Positions 15,739 to 23,975 of a stretch of DNA of 36,870 nucleotides are shown one piece after another (the stretch's first letter is position 1; every line of letters begins with the position of its first letter). Source of the DNA: Hellea sp. (GTDB taxonomy: Bacteria > Pseudomonadota > Alphaproteobacteria > Caulobacterales > Maricaulaceae); NCBI GenBank assembly GCA_020629135.1, contig JAHDDX010000023.1, positions 1-36,870 on the forward strand. The letters run 5' to 3'. The notes beneath the pieces were generated by a model, which saw nothing but the letters and a program-made list of their open reading frames with translations, was not told the origin of the DNA and made no database searches. A program made the position numbers and the translations under genes.

Positions 15739-17502
15739 ATGGATGATCAAAAAAACCTCGTAATGGCTATTATTCTGTCCACCATCGTCATGGGTGGATA
15801 TTGGTTCTTCTTCGGTAAACCCATGGCAGAACAGGCCCGCGAACAAGCGCGGATTGAACAGGAACTCGCCGCCACCAGCGCACCGGTTGAACAGACCCCT
15901 ATCGTCCTGCAATCCCGGGATGCCGTGGTCAATTCAGGCCAACGCATTCAAATCGATACGGCCTCCTTGAAAGGGTCATTTCTGGTCAACGGATCCCGGT
16001 TTGATGACATCACTTTGAAGAAATATAAAAAGACCCTCGATCCCGATAGTGGCGACGTGATCCTACTGACCCCAGAAGGGGCCGAAAAGGCCGCCTATAT
16101 TTTTGACAATTGGGTGGTTGAAGAAGGCGGCACAGGCGCTAACACGCCCTGGACTGTCGTTTCCGGGAGCACTTTGACCGAACAGACACCAGTCATATTG
16201 CGCCATGAAAGCGCGAATTTTACCGTCGAACGAACCGTTTCTGTGGATGATCGTTACCTGATCACCCTTTCGGATAAAGTAACCAACACGTCCTCCAATG
16301 AAATTAATCTGATGCGTAAAGGCATATCCCGCCAACACGGCCTGCCGGATGATCTCACTAATTTCTTCATTTTACAGGAAGGCCCGATTTCCATTGTCGA
16401 CGGAAAATTGTTTGACATGAAATATAATAAGCTGACCAAGAAGAAATTGGTGCAGGAAGCCGGAACATCCGGTTGGGCAGGGCTGACCGATAAATATTGG
16501 TTATCGGCTGCCATTGCCCCGCAAGATAAGCAAATGACAGCCAATTTTCGGTACCGCACGATCAATGATAGCGAGATTTATGAGGCCGGATATGCTCTAG
16601 ATCCTGTAACCCTCACGCCCGGCGCCAGTATTGATTCAGTGGGTTACGTTTTTGCCGGAGCCAAAGACCGAAGCGTGCTGGTATCTTATGAAGAAGAAAT
16701 TGGTATTTCCGAAATGGAACGGGCGATTGATTGGGGTACTTTGCGAATCCTTACCCGTCCTATGAGCTGGGTGCTTTCAAAACTGGGAACAATGATTGGA
16801 AATTACGGTCTGGCGATTATGGTTTTGACTCTGATCATCAAGATCCTGCTCTTCCCTCTGTTTAACAAACAATATGCCAGCCAGGCCAAAATGAAAAAAG
16901 TGCAGCCAAAAATGAAAAAGCTGCAAACCCTCTACAAAGATGATCGTCCAAAGCTGCAACAGGAAATGATGGCGCTTTATAAAAAGGAAGGCGTCAATCC
17001 AGCCGCCGGATGTTTGCCAATCATCCCGACTATTTTCGTCTTTTTTGCGCTTTACAAAACGGTGTTTATTAACGTTGATCTGCGCCATGCCCCGTTCTTT
17101 GGCTGGATCCAGGATTTGTCAGCACGCGACCCGCTTTCGATTTTAAACGGTTTTGGCGTGCTCCCTTGGGATGCCATGCCCTTTGGTCTGTCCTTCCTGG
17201 CTATTGGCCCATTAGCCCTGCTATACGGTATCACTATGGCGGCCATGCAAACATTGACGCCAATGCCAACAGGCGGCCCCAGTGAAGCCGCTCAAATTCA
17301 GGCCACCATGTTTAAATTCATGCCTTGGATTTTCATGTTCATCCTCGCGCCTTTCGCGGCTGGCCTTCTGGTGTACTGGGTCTGGAACAATGTTCTCTCA
17401 TTCTTGCAGCAATACTATATTACTCGGAAATTCAAGGTTGAAACGCCGATTGATAAATTCTTCAATAAGTTGCTCGGAAAAGAGAAAGCAAGCAATGGCT
17501 AG
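15739..17502 (+). CDS. yidC: Membrane protein insertase YidC
   Basis: 587 aa, full length for a Gram-negative YidC. An N-terminal membrane segment (residues 7-25) is followed by a large periplasmic domain (about 55-340). The conserved 60KD_IMP core then begins near residue 350 (GNYGLAIMVLTLIIKILLFP). It includes the basic cytoplasmic loop KMKKVQPKMKKLQ...YKDD and further membrane helices including NPAAGCLPIIPTIFVFFALYK and the closing VYWVWNNVLSFLQQYYI. It inserts inner-membrane proteins with or without SecYEG. The small yidD gene often found between rnpA and yidC is absent; the gap is only 42 bases. Confidence 0.97.
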   Translation: MDDQKNLVMAIILSTIVMGGYWFFFGKPMAEQAREQARIEQELAATSAPVEQTPIVLQSRDAVVNSGQRIQIDTASLKGSFLVNGSRFDDITLKKYKKTLDPDSGDVILLTPEGAEKAAYIFDNWVVEEGGTGANTPWTVVSGSTLTEQTPVILRHESANFTVERTVSVDDRYLITLSDKVTNTSSNEINLMRKGISRQHGLPDDLTNFFILQEGPISIVDGKLFDMKYNKLTKKKLVQEAGTSGWAGLTDKYWLSAAIAPQDKQMTANFRYRTINDSEIYEAGYALDPVTLTPGASIDSVGYVFAGAKDRSVLVSYEEEIGISEMERAIDWGTLRILTRPMSWVLSKLGTMIGNYGLAIMVLTLIIKILLFPLFNKQYASQAKMKKVQPKMKKLQTLYKDDRPKLQQEMMALYKKEGVNPAAGCLPIIPTIFVFFALYKTVFINVDLRHAPFFGWIQDLSARDPLSILNGFGVLPWDAMPFGLSFLAIGPLALLYGITMAAMQTLTPMPTGGPSEAAQIQATMFKFMPWIFMFILAPFAAGLLVYWVWNNVLSFLQQYYITRKFKVETPIDKFFNKLLGKEKASNG

Positions 17503-17507
17503 GCCGG

Positions 17508-18158
17508 ATGACCGAGGAGACGCAAAAACTCGATCTTGAAGCCGGGCGGCGGCTATTCGCCCGTCCGGTAGAATTCATGCTAAGTGTTGTCAGTTTTGAT
17601 AAGCTGCCATCAACACCCATGCCGGAAATCTGTTTCGCGGGAAGGTCTAATGTCGGTAAATCCAGCCTGATCAACGCCCTGACCAATCAAAAAGGTCTGG
17701 CACGTGCATCAAATACACCCGGTCGCACCCGCGAACTAAATTACTTCAATGCAGACGACCGGATTATTTTGGTCGATCTACCGGGCTATGGTTACGCCCG
17801 GGCCTCTAAAACCGACATCGCCCGCTGGACAAAGCTCACCCGTCAATTTCTCGCAGGACGCGCCGCTTTACGCCGGGTCTTCCTGCTGATCGACAGTCGC
17901 CACGGCATAAAAGACAGCGACCGCGATATTATGGCCATGTTGGATGAAACCGCTGTCACCTATCAGATTATCCTGACCAAAACGGATAAACTGAAAAAAG
18001 GCGAGCTTGAGAAAGTCATGGCAAAAAGTCAGCTCGATATCGCAAAGCGCCCTGCCGCCTTTCCGGAAATTATTCCAACATCATCAGTGAAAAAAAATGG
18101 GCTGGATGTGCTAAAGGCTGAAATTGCCACCTTGGCCTTATCGGATCATCGGGTATAA
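17508..18158 (+). CDS. engB: Ribosome biogenesis GTPase YihA/EngB
   Basis: 216 aa. GTP-binding protein needed for 50S subunit assembly. The G motifs are intact: G1 GRSNVGKSSLINAL near residue 47, G3 DLPGYGYAR, G4 LTKTDKLKK, and a G5-like TSSVKKNGLD. The position directly after yidC (5-base gap) is standard in alphaproteobacteria. The start at 17508 is the first ATG after the yidC stop and gives a normal family length. Confidence 0.96.
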   Translation: MTEETQKLDLEAGRRLFARPVEFMLSVVSFDKLPSTPMPEICFAGRSNVGKSSLINALTNQKGLARASNTPGRTRELNYFNADDRIILVDLPGYGYARASKTDIARWTKLTRQFLAGRAALRRVFLLIDSRHGIKDSDRDIMAMLDETAVTYQIILTKTDKLKKGELEKVMAKSQLDIAKRPAAFPEIIPTSSVKKNGLDVLKAEIATLALSDHRV

Positions 18159-18164
18159 CGCCTT

Positions 18165-19028
18165 ATGCAACGCCGACGCAAAAATGAAACTGGCTGGGAC
18201 AGCGCCCGGATTTTATCCGAAGCCCTACCCTTTATACAGCGCTATGCGGGTCAGACGGTTGTCGTCAAATTTGGCGGTCATGCTATGGGCAGCGCGGAAC
18301 TCACTCAGCAATTCGCGAATGATATGGTGCTTTTGCGCCAGTTTGGCATTCGTCCTGTAATTGTTCATGGCGGCGGGCCGCAAATCGGAAAAATGCTGAC
18401 CCGTCTTGGAATCGAATCTGAGTTTGTCGACGGGCTTCGTGTTTCGGATCTGGAAACCGTTGAGATCGCGGAAATGGTTTTGTCCGGCGGTATAAATAAA
18501 GGCCTGGCCCAGGCGATCAACGCTGCCGGAGGTCGCGGTGTTGGAATTTCAGGCAAAGACGCCGGGTTAATCTCAGCCAAAAAACTGCGTGAAGATCTGG
18601 GCTTCGCTGGCGAACCAGAATCCGTTGACGTCTCTGTTATCGATGCTTTGTCATCCGCCGACCCAGGATTTATTCCCGTCATATCGCCAATAAGCGGCGG
18701 CCCGGATAATGAAAGCTTCAATGTCAATGCCGATACGGCCGCGGGAACTCTCGCCGGAGCCTTAGGGGCTTCGCGCCTAATGCTCTTGACCGATATTGAA
18801 GGTGTTATGGATAAGGATGGAAATCTCTTAACGGATTTGTCTATTGATGATGCAAGAGCCCTTATAAGCGACGGGACGGCCAAAGGCGGAATGATACCCA
18901 AATTGGAAACGGCCATTGCCGCCATTGAGGCTGGCGTGGAGGCTGTAGTCATTCTGGACGGGCGTCGGGCCCATGGCCTTTTAGTCGAGTTGTTTACTGA
19001 TCAGGGCGCGGGGACTTTGATCCGATGA
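18165..19028 (+). CDS. argB: Acetylglutamate kinase
   Basis: 287 aa. Phosphorylates N-acetyl-L-glutamate in arginine biosynthesis. Visible are [10 protein letters not shown] near residue 28, [13 protein letters not shown] near 66, the NAG-binding segment [16 protein letters not shown] and the ATP-site part [13 protein letters not shown], ending in the GGMIPKLE region. The usual Lys-Phe-Gly-Gly phosphate-binding loop is intact. It is 6 bases after engB, a common alphaproteobacterial pairing, and overlaps the next gene by ATGA. Confidence 0.96.
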   Translation: MQRRRKNETGWDSARILSEALPFIQRYAGQTVVVKFGGHAMGSAELTQQFANDMVLLRQFGIRPVIVHGGGPQIGKMLTRLGIESEFVDGLRVSDLETVEIAEMVLSGGINKGLAQAINAAGGRGVGISGKDAGLISAKKLREDLGFAGEPESVDVSVIDALSSADPGFIPVISPISGGPDNESFNVNADTAAGTLAGALGASRLMLLTDIEGVMDKDGNLLTDLSIDDARALISDGTAKGGMIPKLETAIAAIEAGVEAVVILDGRRAHGLLVELFTDQGAGTLIR

Positions 19029-20083
19029 GACGTTTTATTGTAGGTCTGCTCACCGGCTTGCTGGCTTTTAATGCCGCCGCTCAGGAAAATTCGACCGAGA
19101 CAGCACCCACATCGCCGCAGCTTTGGAAGGTCTGTAATCAGACGTCTTATGTCTTGCGCCTGGCCATCGCGTCGCCGGTCAGCGGAAAGATGACCCCACG
19201 GGGCTGGACGCGGATCCGCCCTGGGGACTGCGCCACGCCCGACGGAACGGTTGGCGTGCAACGCTTTATCTACGCGGAAAGCTCGCGCGCGCACCAAGGC
19301 GGCATTCGCGAATGGAAGGGCAACACCCAGCTTTGCGTCGCCGATACGGATTTCACCGCGGATGCGACGATTGATTGCGCTTTGCAAGATCTGAATACAC
19401 GGGGCTATATTCCCGTATCACCCGATGATCCGGTGACCAGCTTTGTCGAAGAAAGAGAATTTGGCGACAAGGCTACGACAGCTGGCATTCAACGCCTGCT
19501 CAAAGACAATGGCTATGAAATTTCGCGGGTGGACGGCATGTCGGGACGACGCACAACCCGGACGATATCCAAATTTTTAAGCGATCACGAGCTCCCTAAA
19601 AATCTGAGCGACGCGGAGAAAATCGATGCACTGGAACAGGTGGCTTTTAATTATGTCAAAGACATCGGTCTGACGATTTGCAATAAATCTGAAGAAATGA
19701 TCTGGACGGCCCTTGGCTTGCGTCGGCGTGGAAATTGGGAATCTCGCGGCTGGTGGTCAGTCGCGCCAGATAGCTGCCTCCAGCCCTTTACCGAAAGCCT
19801 TACGGGGGCGGACCTGCATCTTTATGCTTTGCAGGAAGACACGCCGGAAGATCCCGAGAATGAAGATCCGCGCCCGGACCGCAAGCTGATTTCGCGGGCC
19901 ATTCAGCCGGCGCAATTCTGTATCGCCGAAGCCCGGTTTTCCGCCATGGGCCGGGAGAACTGTTCTGATCAGGGTTATCATGCCGCCGATTTTCGCGTCA
20001 TGCCTACCGATAAAAAAGGCGTGACTGTAGAGCTCACAGATGCCGATTTCGCCGCCCCCAGCGCCGTTGGGCTTCGCCGCTAA
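19025..20083 (+). CDS. Exported DUF1036 protein with central peptidoglycan-binding-like domain
   Basis: 352 aa with a signal peptide ([20 protein letters not shown]). Two DUF1036-like modules flank a middle section. Module one starts [17 protein letters not shown], with [13 protein letters not shown] and a later FCV/LCVAD-type segment. Module two starts [16 protein letters not shown], with [13 protein letters not shown] and QFCIAEARF. The middle (about 155-215), [20 protein letters not shown], looks like a PG_binding_1 helical repeat, followed by DHELPKNLS. Paired cysteines in each module suggest disulfides in the periplasm. Function is unknown. Single-domain DUF1036 proteins are common in alphaproteobacteria. 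Coupled by ATGA to argB and by a TAATG junction to the next gene. Confidence 0.75.
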   Translation: MRRFIVGLLTGLLAFNAAAQENSTETAPTSPQLWKVCNQTSYVLRLAIASPVSGKMTPRGWTRIRPGDCATPDGTVGVQRFIYAESSRAHQGGIREWKGNTQLCVADTDFTADATIDCALQDLNTRGYIPVSPDDPVTSFVEEREFGDKATTAGIQRLLKDNGYEISRVDGMSGRRTTRTISKFLSDHELPKNLSDAEKIDALEQVAFNYVKDIGLTICNKSEEMIWTALGLRRRGNWESRGWWSVAPDSCLQPFTESLTGADLHLYALQEDTPEDPENEDPRPDRKLISRAIQPAQFCIAEARFSAMGRENCSDQGYHAADFRVMPTDKKGVTVELTDADFAAPSAVGLRR

Positions 20084-20754
20084 TGTCGGGCGGCAATATT
20101 ACCAACTGGATCTTTGATCTGGATAACACGCTTTACCGCGGCGATGCCCAGTTCTTTTCCCAAATCGACAAAAAGATGACCCGCTTCATCAGCGAATTTT
20201 TACAGCTGGACCCCATTGAAGCGCGGATCAAACAAAAAGAGTATCTGGCAGAATATGGCACCTCGCTCTCGGGCCTTATGGCCGTGCACGGCATGGATCC
20301 GGCAGAGTTTTTACATTATGTGCATGACGTGGATTTATCCCTGCTCGACCCGTGCCCCCATCTGCCATCCGCTATTGCCGCCTTGCCCGGCCGGAAATTT
20401 ATTTTTACGAATGGATCTCGGGCTCATGCCAAAAATGTCGGCGATCATCTGGGCGTCTATGATCAGATGGACGGGATTTTTGCGATTGAAGATTTCGACT
20501 ATGTCCCCAAACCCAAGCGCTCGCCTTATATTAAATTCTGCGACCGGTTTGATATCGATCCAAGCACGGCCATTATGTTTGAGGACAGTACACGTAACCT
20601 TGAAGTGCCCAAACATATGGGCATGCAAACGGTCTGGGTCACGCCGGATCACGACTGGCATCAGGAATATGAAGACAATTCCAGCCAGCCCAACTGGATA
20701 GATCACGTAACAACGGATTTGTCAGCCTGGCTCAATTCCTCTGGCAAAGCTTAA
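20083..20754 (+). CDS. HAD-family pyrimidine 5'-nucleotidase-like phosphatase
   Basis: 223 aa. HAD subfamily IA with SDT1-type features: motif I WIFDLDNTLYRGD with the nucleophile and acid Asp (about residues 9-17), motif II FIFTNGSRAHA, the lysine in YVPKPKRSPY as motif III, and motif IV IMFEDSTRNLEVPKHMGM. The helical cap lies between motifs I and II. Relatives remove phosphate from pyrimidine nucleotides. In other alphaproteobacteria this gene often sits near argB or dapD, as here. Its start shares one base with the upstream stop. Confidence 0.9.
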   Translation: MSGGNITNWIFDLDNTLYRGDAQFFSQIDKKMTRFISEFLQLDPIEARIKQKEYLAEYGTSLSGLMAVHGMDPAEFLHYVHDVDLSLLDPCPHLPSAIAALPGRKFIFTNGSRAHAKNVGDHLGVYDQMDGIFAIEDFDYVPKPKRSPYIKFCDRFDIDPSTAIMFEDSTRNLEVPKHMGMQTVWVTPDHDWHQEYEDNSSQPNWIDHVTTDLSAWLNSSGKA

Positions 20755-20763
20755 ACGTAGCTG

Positions 20764-21504
20764 ATGGGGAAGCGTGAAGAAAACCGACTCGCAAAAGAGC
20801 TAAAACAAAAATGCGAAAAAGCAGTCGGCGATCAAATGAAGGGAACCGGCTGGCGCAAGAAACATCATACCTATTTTCGTCAATCAGATGAATTGTTTAT
20901 CTGTTTGTCCGCAATGCCTTTTATTGAATTTAAGCAAGGCATCCCGACCATAAATTTAAAGGTGAGATCCGAGGTTAAACCCATGAGCATCGACCCAATT
21001 TTCTGGGATCTGGCTCAAATGCCGGATAACAAATCTAAGCCACTGTCTTTTCGTGCCTGGGCCGCTCATAAATGTATGCCGCTTTATTGTGAATTTGACA
21101 AAGTAGTCGGCGCAGACCTTGGCTCTCCGCAAAACCTCGCGCATTTGTTTCAAGAGTGGGTGAGCGAAGAGCACAAAAAGATTATATCGAAGTTTCAAAC
21201 CCGCGTTTTTAGCGACCACTTCAAGGCCTCCATTAAGGATCACCACAATAAAGCCATCGGCGCAACGACATTGATATGTGCGCTGATTTCGGAACAAAAA
21301 ATAGAGGAAGCGCTTAAATTGGCTGAAGAATTGGCTCCTGGCGAATATCGCAATCTTTTTAACAAAACGTCCGACAACCGCATGAATTTCTATGAATTGG
21401 TTATCTTGAAGCATGCCGGACCGGCCAGGTTCAAAGCGATAACCGGGCGGGATCCAGAGCCTAAGAAAAAAGGGCTTTTCGCGCGATTTTTAGATAAGAA
21501 TTAG
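20764..21504 (+). CDS. Unrecognised cytoplasmic protein (possibly DUF4304-like N terminus)
   Basis: 246 aa, no signal peptide or membrane segment. The N terminus is basic and helical, then comes a mixed region GTGWRKKHHTYFRQSDELFICLSAMP that loosely recalls DUF4304 (GF/GW, Lys-rich, aromatic-Arg, followed by beta strands). The C-terminal third is helical with a TPR-like feel (ATTLICALISEQKIEEALKLAEELAPG). The tail is basic (EPKKKGLFARFLDKN). The DUF4304 resemblance is weak and I would not rely on it. The gene is 9 bases from the HAD gene on the same strand but has more AT-rich codons and a poor ribosome binding site. It could be a late addition to the operon. Confidence 0.65.
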   Translation: MGKREENRLAKELKQKCEKAVGDQMKGTGWRKKHHTYFRQSDELFICLSAMPFIEFKQGIPTINLKVRSEVKPMSIDPIFWDLAQMPDNKSKPLSFRAWAAHKCMPLYCEFDKVVGADLGSPQNLAHLFQEWVSEEHKKIISKFQTRVFSDHFKASIKDHHNKAIGATTLICALISEQKIEEALKLAEELAPGEYRNLFNKTSDNRMNFYELVILKHAGPARFKAITGRDPEPKKKGLFARFLDKN

Positions 21505-21527
21505 CCTCGTCACGACCCAGAATAACG

Positions 21528-21899
21528 TCACGTGTCGACGAATTTGTCAGGCAGGCTTGCTGGTTCGAGCTGATCTTCAAACCAATAAGCCGGATTGGCA
21601 TTATCATTTGGGCGCTTAAAATGTTGTCTTTTATAAACCCATTCTTCTCGCTCTTCATGCCTTATGATATCAAGAATGGCTCTGAAGCGATCGGGCTTTC
21701 TCTTTAAAATAACGTAGTCGCCAGTTTTAAATTTTGGCGTCCGCCATCGACCTTTGCTTGAGCTTCGTGGGTGATAGTGGTACCACCAAGCGAGGTTTGC
21801 CTGATCAGCCATTTCAATAGCATTATTTTTTTTCAATGCTAGCGTTTGAAATAAGTTTTGATTTCCAGGTCGCCGGCGAAACAAATTGAAAATTCTCAT
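21528..21899 (-). CDS. Unrecognised small basic protein with an SH3-like barrel pattern
   Basis: 123 aa. The N terminus is Arg-rich (MRIFNLFRRRPGNQ) and the centre carries WWYHYHPRSSSKGRW. The C-terminal half, FKTGDYVILKRKPDRFRAILDI, ending in AYWFEDQLEPA, has the alternating pattern of a small SH3-like or KOW-like barrel of the type that starts with GDxV and ends with a Tyr/Trp...L strand. I do not recognise the family. It is AT-richer than the flanking housekeeping genes and lies 3' to 3' with the unknown gene at 20764-21504. Real coding status is likely but not certain, since the region to its right is short and only a weak control site is visible. Confidence 0.5.
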   Translation of the reverse strand: MRIFNLFRRRPGNQNLFQTLALKKNNAIEMADQANLAWWYHYHPRSSSKGRWRTPKFKTGDYVILKRKPDRFRAILDIIRHEEREEWVYKRQHFKRPNDNANPAYWFEDQLEPASLPDKFVDT

Positions 21900-21978
21900 T
21901 ACAAATTTCTACACCTATGAATGTTCTCATTCAAGTCGCGCACTTGACCCGAATGGCCGTAATCCCTAACTAAGCGCC

Positions 21979-22497
21979 ATGGCGATACGACCCATATTAA
22001 CGGTGCCCAATCCGATCCTCAAACAGGTGTCAAAACCTGTCAAAGAGGTGACCGATGAAACACGTGCGCTTATGGATGACATGCTGGAAACCATGTATGC
22101 CGCGCCGGGTATCGGTCTGGCGGCGGTTCAGATCGGCGTGCCGTTAAATGTGATTGTCATGGACCTGGCCCGCGAGGAAGAAGATCCCAAGCCCAAATAT
22201 TTCGTCAATCCTGAGATCCTCGAGGTCGACGAAGATTTCGTTCCTTACGAAGAAGGCTGCCTCTCGGTTCCCGATGTGTTTGACACGGTCGACCGGCCCA
22301 AGCGCTGCCAGATCACCTATCTGGATTATAATGGTGAACGGGTCACGGAATGGGCCGAAGGCCTTTATGCCGTGTGTATTCAGCACGAAATGGACCACCT
22401 CAAGGGTATTGTCTTCCTGGATCATTTATCCCGGTTAAAACGCGCCCGCGCGATCAAAAAGGTTCAGAAAAACGAAAAGCTGAAAGCGGCGGGTTAG
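21979..22497 (+). CDS. def: Peptide deformylase
   Basis: 172 aa. Removes the formyl group from new proteins. All three motifs are present: [10 protein letters not shown] near residue 42 (GxGLAAxQ), EEGCLSVPD near 92 with the metal-binding Cys, and QHEMDHLKG near 135 with the metal-binding His pair and catalytic Glu. It begins [14 protein letters not shown], the standard N terminus. It lies upstream of fmt, the enzyme that adds the formyl group, with a repeat in between. Confidence 0.97.
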   Translation: MAIRPILTVPNPILKQVSKPVKEVTDETRALMDDMLETMYAAPGIGLAAVQIGVPLNVIVMDLAREEEDPKPKYFVNPEILEVDEDFVPYEEGCLSVPDVFDTVDRPKRCQITYLDYNGERVTEWAEGLYAVCIQHEMDHLKGIVFLDHLSRLKRARAIKKVQKNEKLKAAG

Positions 22498-22515
22498 TCT
22501 CGAACTTCCGCACCC

Positions 22516-22563
22516 TTCGTCAGGCTCAGGGTGAGGAGAATTTCTCTTTCTGAGCTTGTCGAA
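22516..22563. repeat. REPIN-like inverted pair of short palindromic repeats between def and fmt
   Basis: Two 14-base arms face each other: TTCGTCAGGCTCAG at 22516-22529 and CTGAGCTTGTCGAA at 22550-22563, whose reverse complement matches the first at 12 of 14 positions. The first arm lies within CACCCTTCGTCAGGCTCAGGGTG, which can also fold by itself. Sequences of the form TTCGACAAGCTCAG...GTGAGG are widespread dispersed repeats in alphaproteobacterial intergenic regions. Here it fills most of the 80-base def-fmt gap and ends 15 bases before the fmt start. Confidence 0.7.
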
Positions 22564-22577
22564 CTAAGAGCGCATCA

Positions 22578-23495
22578 ATGACCCTTCGACTTGTATTTAT
22601 GGGTACGCCGGAATTTGCTGTGCCGAGCCTCTCTGAAATTATCGCCAGTGGCTATGAGGTCGCCTGCGTCTATACGCAGCCCCCTCGTCCGGCAGGACGC
22701 GGAAAAAAACTCACCCAAAGCCCGGTACATCAATTTGCTGACATTATGGGAATTCCTGTCCGCACGCCGGACCGCTTTCGGCGCTCATCCGTAATTGACG
22801 AATTTGAGGCCTTGCAGGCCGATGTGGCCTGTGTTGTGGCCTATGGGCAGATCCTGCCCGAGCGGGCATTAAATTCACCAACCCATGGCTGCCTGAACCT
22901 GCATGCTTCGCTTTTGCCAAGATGGCGCGGGGCGGCGCCGGTGCAGCGCGCGATCATGGCCGGCGACACGGAAACCGGCGTGCAGATCATGCAAATGGCC
23001 AAGGGTCTGGATACAGGCGATATATTGCTTTCAGAAACAGCGCAGATTGACACGTTGGATACGGCGGCCAGCCTGTCAGAGCGCTTGTCACGGATCGGCG
23101 CAGGCATGTGGCCGCGCGCCCTTGGTGCGCTTGAACGCGGCGGGCTAGTGCCAACGCCGCAAACAGGCGAACCGGTTTACGCCCATAAAATCGACAAGGC
23201 CGAGGCCCGTCTTGACTGGTCACGACCCGCAAGAGAGCTGGACTGCCATATTCGCGGACTTGCGCCGTTTCCCGGAGCCTGGTGTGAACTTAATGGCCAA
23301 CGCTTGAAAATCCACCGCGCCGTGCCGGAGCCCGGAACCGGTGATCCCGGTGAAGCGGTTGATGATGCGCTTTTGATCGCGTGCGGCGAAAATGCGCTTC
23401 GACTGAAAGAGGTTCAACCGGCCGGCAAACCCAAAATGAGCGCCGAAGATTTCCTGCGTGGCACACCCGTGCCCAAAGGCACACAGATCAGCTAA
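22578..23495 (+). CDS. fmt: Methionyl-tRNA formyltransferase
   Basis: 305 aa. Transfers formyl from 10-formyl-tetrahydrofolate to initiator Met-tRNA. It has the N-terminal FMGTPEFAVPSL, the catalytic core VVAYGQILPE, NLHASLLPRWRGAAPVQRAI with the Asn-His pair, and GVQIMQMAKGLDTGDI containing the catalytic Asp. A C-terminal OB-like domain starts near residue 205. Length is normal. It follows def, with only the repeat between them. Confidence 0.97.
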   Translation: MTLRLVFMGTPEFAVPSLSEIIASGYEVACVYTQPPRPAGRGKKLTQSPVHQFADIMGIPVRTPDRFRRSSVIDEFEALQADVACVVAYGQILPERALNSPTHGCLNLHASLLPRWRGAAPVQRAIMAGDTETGVQIMQMAKGLDTGDILLSETAQIDTLDTAASLSERLSRIGAGMWPRALGALERGGLVPTPQTGEPVYAHKIDKAEARLDWSRPARELDCHIRGLAPFPGAWCELNGQRLKIHRAVPEPGTGDPGEAVDDALLIACGENALRLKEVQPAGKPKMSAEDFLRGTPVPKGTQIS

Positions 23496-23523
23496 ACGTA
23501 AGCCGACCTTTCGGACTTAATCC

Positions 23524-23568
23524 GTCTCGACCTTCCGGGTTCTCGCTCCGCTCACCCCGGAATGACAG
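23524..23568 (+). repeat. Palindromic REP-like element, left copy flanking the GIY-YIG gene
   Basis: The element starts GTCTCGACCTTCCGGGTTC (23524-23542) and ends CCCCGGAATGACAG (23555-23568). Inside, TTCCGGG and CCCCGGAA can pair to form a hairpin whose loop is TCTCGCTCCGCTCA-like. The same 19-base start and 14-base end occur, inverted, at 23881-23923 on the other side of the GIY-YIG gene. It resembles dispersed intergenic palindromes of alphaproteobacteria, including sequences that give PVIPAKAG-like peptides when translated. Confidence 0.8.
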
Positions 23569-23596
23569 GGCTTAGAAACTAGATTAAGTTGATAAA

Positions 23597-23878
23597 ATGA
23601 AGTCTTATTTTGTCTATATTCTTGCCAGCTGGTATAGAGGCGCAACCTATATCGGAGTGACGAGTGATATAGATCGACGAGTTTCACAACATAGAAACGG
23701 TGATTTTGCAGGATATACATTTAAGTGGGAAATACATTGTCTTGTATATGTTGAACGATTTCAGAACGTAGACGAAGCGATTCGTCGGGAAAAAGAGCTT
23801 AAAAAATGGCGGCGTGCCTGGAAGTGGGCGCTCATTGAAGCAGACAACCCCAGCTGGATTGATATTTCTAACCATTAA
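23597..23878 (+). CDS. Small GIY-YIG domain nuclease-like protein
   Basis: 93 aa, a stand-alone GIY-YIG domain (UPF0213/YhbQ/UvrC-N type). VYIL at residues 6-9 takes the GIY place, YIG is at 18-20, the catalytic Arg is in IDRR (27-28), the metal-binding Glu is in REKELK (64-69), and the family tail KWRRAWKWALIE follows. The active-site residues look intact, so it may cut DNA. Cellular roles of such mini-proteins are mostly unknown. It is AT-richer than fmt and truA. The gene is bracketed by two inverted copies of a palindromic repeat, one ending 28 bases before its start and the other starting two bases after its stop, which suggests a repeat-bounded mobile or inserted unit. Confidence 0.9.
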   Translation: MKSYFVYILASWYRGATYIGVTSDIDRRVSQHRNGDFAGYTFKWEIHCLVYVERFQNVDEAIRREKELKKWRRAWKWALIEADNPSWIDISNH

Positions 23879-23880
23879 TC

Positions 23881-23923
23881 CTGTCATTCCGGGGCGCCGA
23901 CGGCGAACCCGGAAGGTCGAGAC
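23881..23923 (-). repeat. Palindromic REP-like element, right copy flanking the GIY-YIG gene
   Basis: On the minus strand it reads GTCTCGACCTTCCGGGTTC (23923 to 23905), then a variable GC-rich loop, then CCCCGGAATGACAG (23894 to 23881). The outer 19 and 14 bases are identical to the left copy at 23524-23568; only the loop differs. It begins two bases after the stop codon of the GIY-YIG gene and could serve as a hairpin at the 3' end of its transcript. Confidence 0.8.
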
Positions 23924-23975
23924 AGATTTGGACGTTTCAACTTGATTCTCACCGCGCTTTGGGCACAACGCTCTT

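Noticed and set aside
18365..18952. 195-codon open frame on the minus strand inside argB
   Set aside because: Low-complexity Ser/Pro/Ala-rich translation, exactly the shadow expected from the third positions of argB, which has all its motifs.
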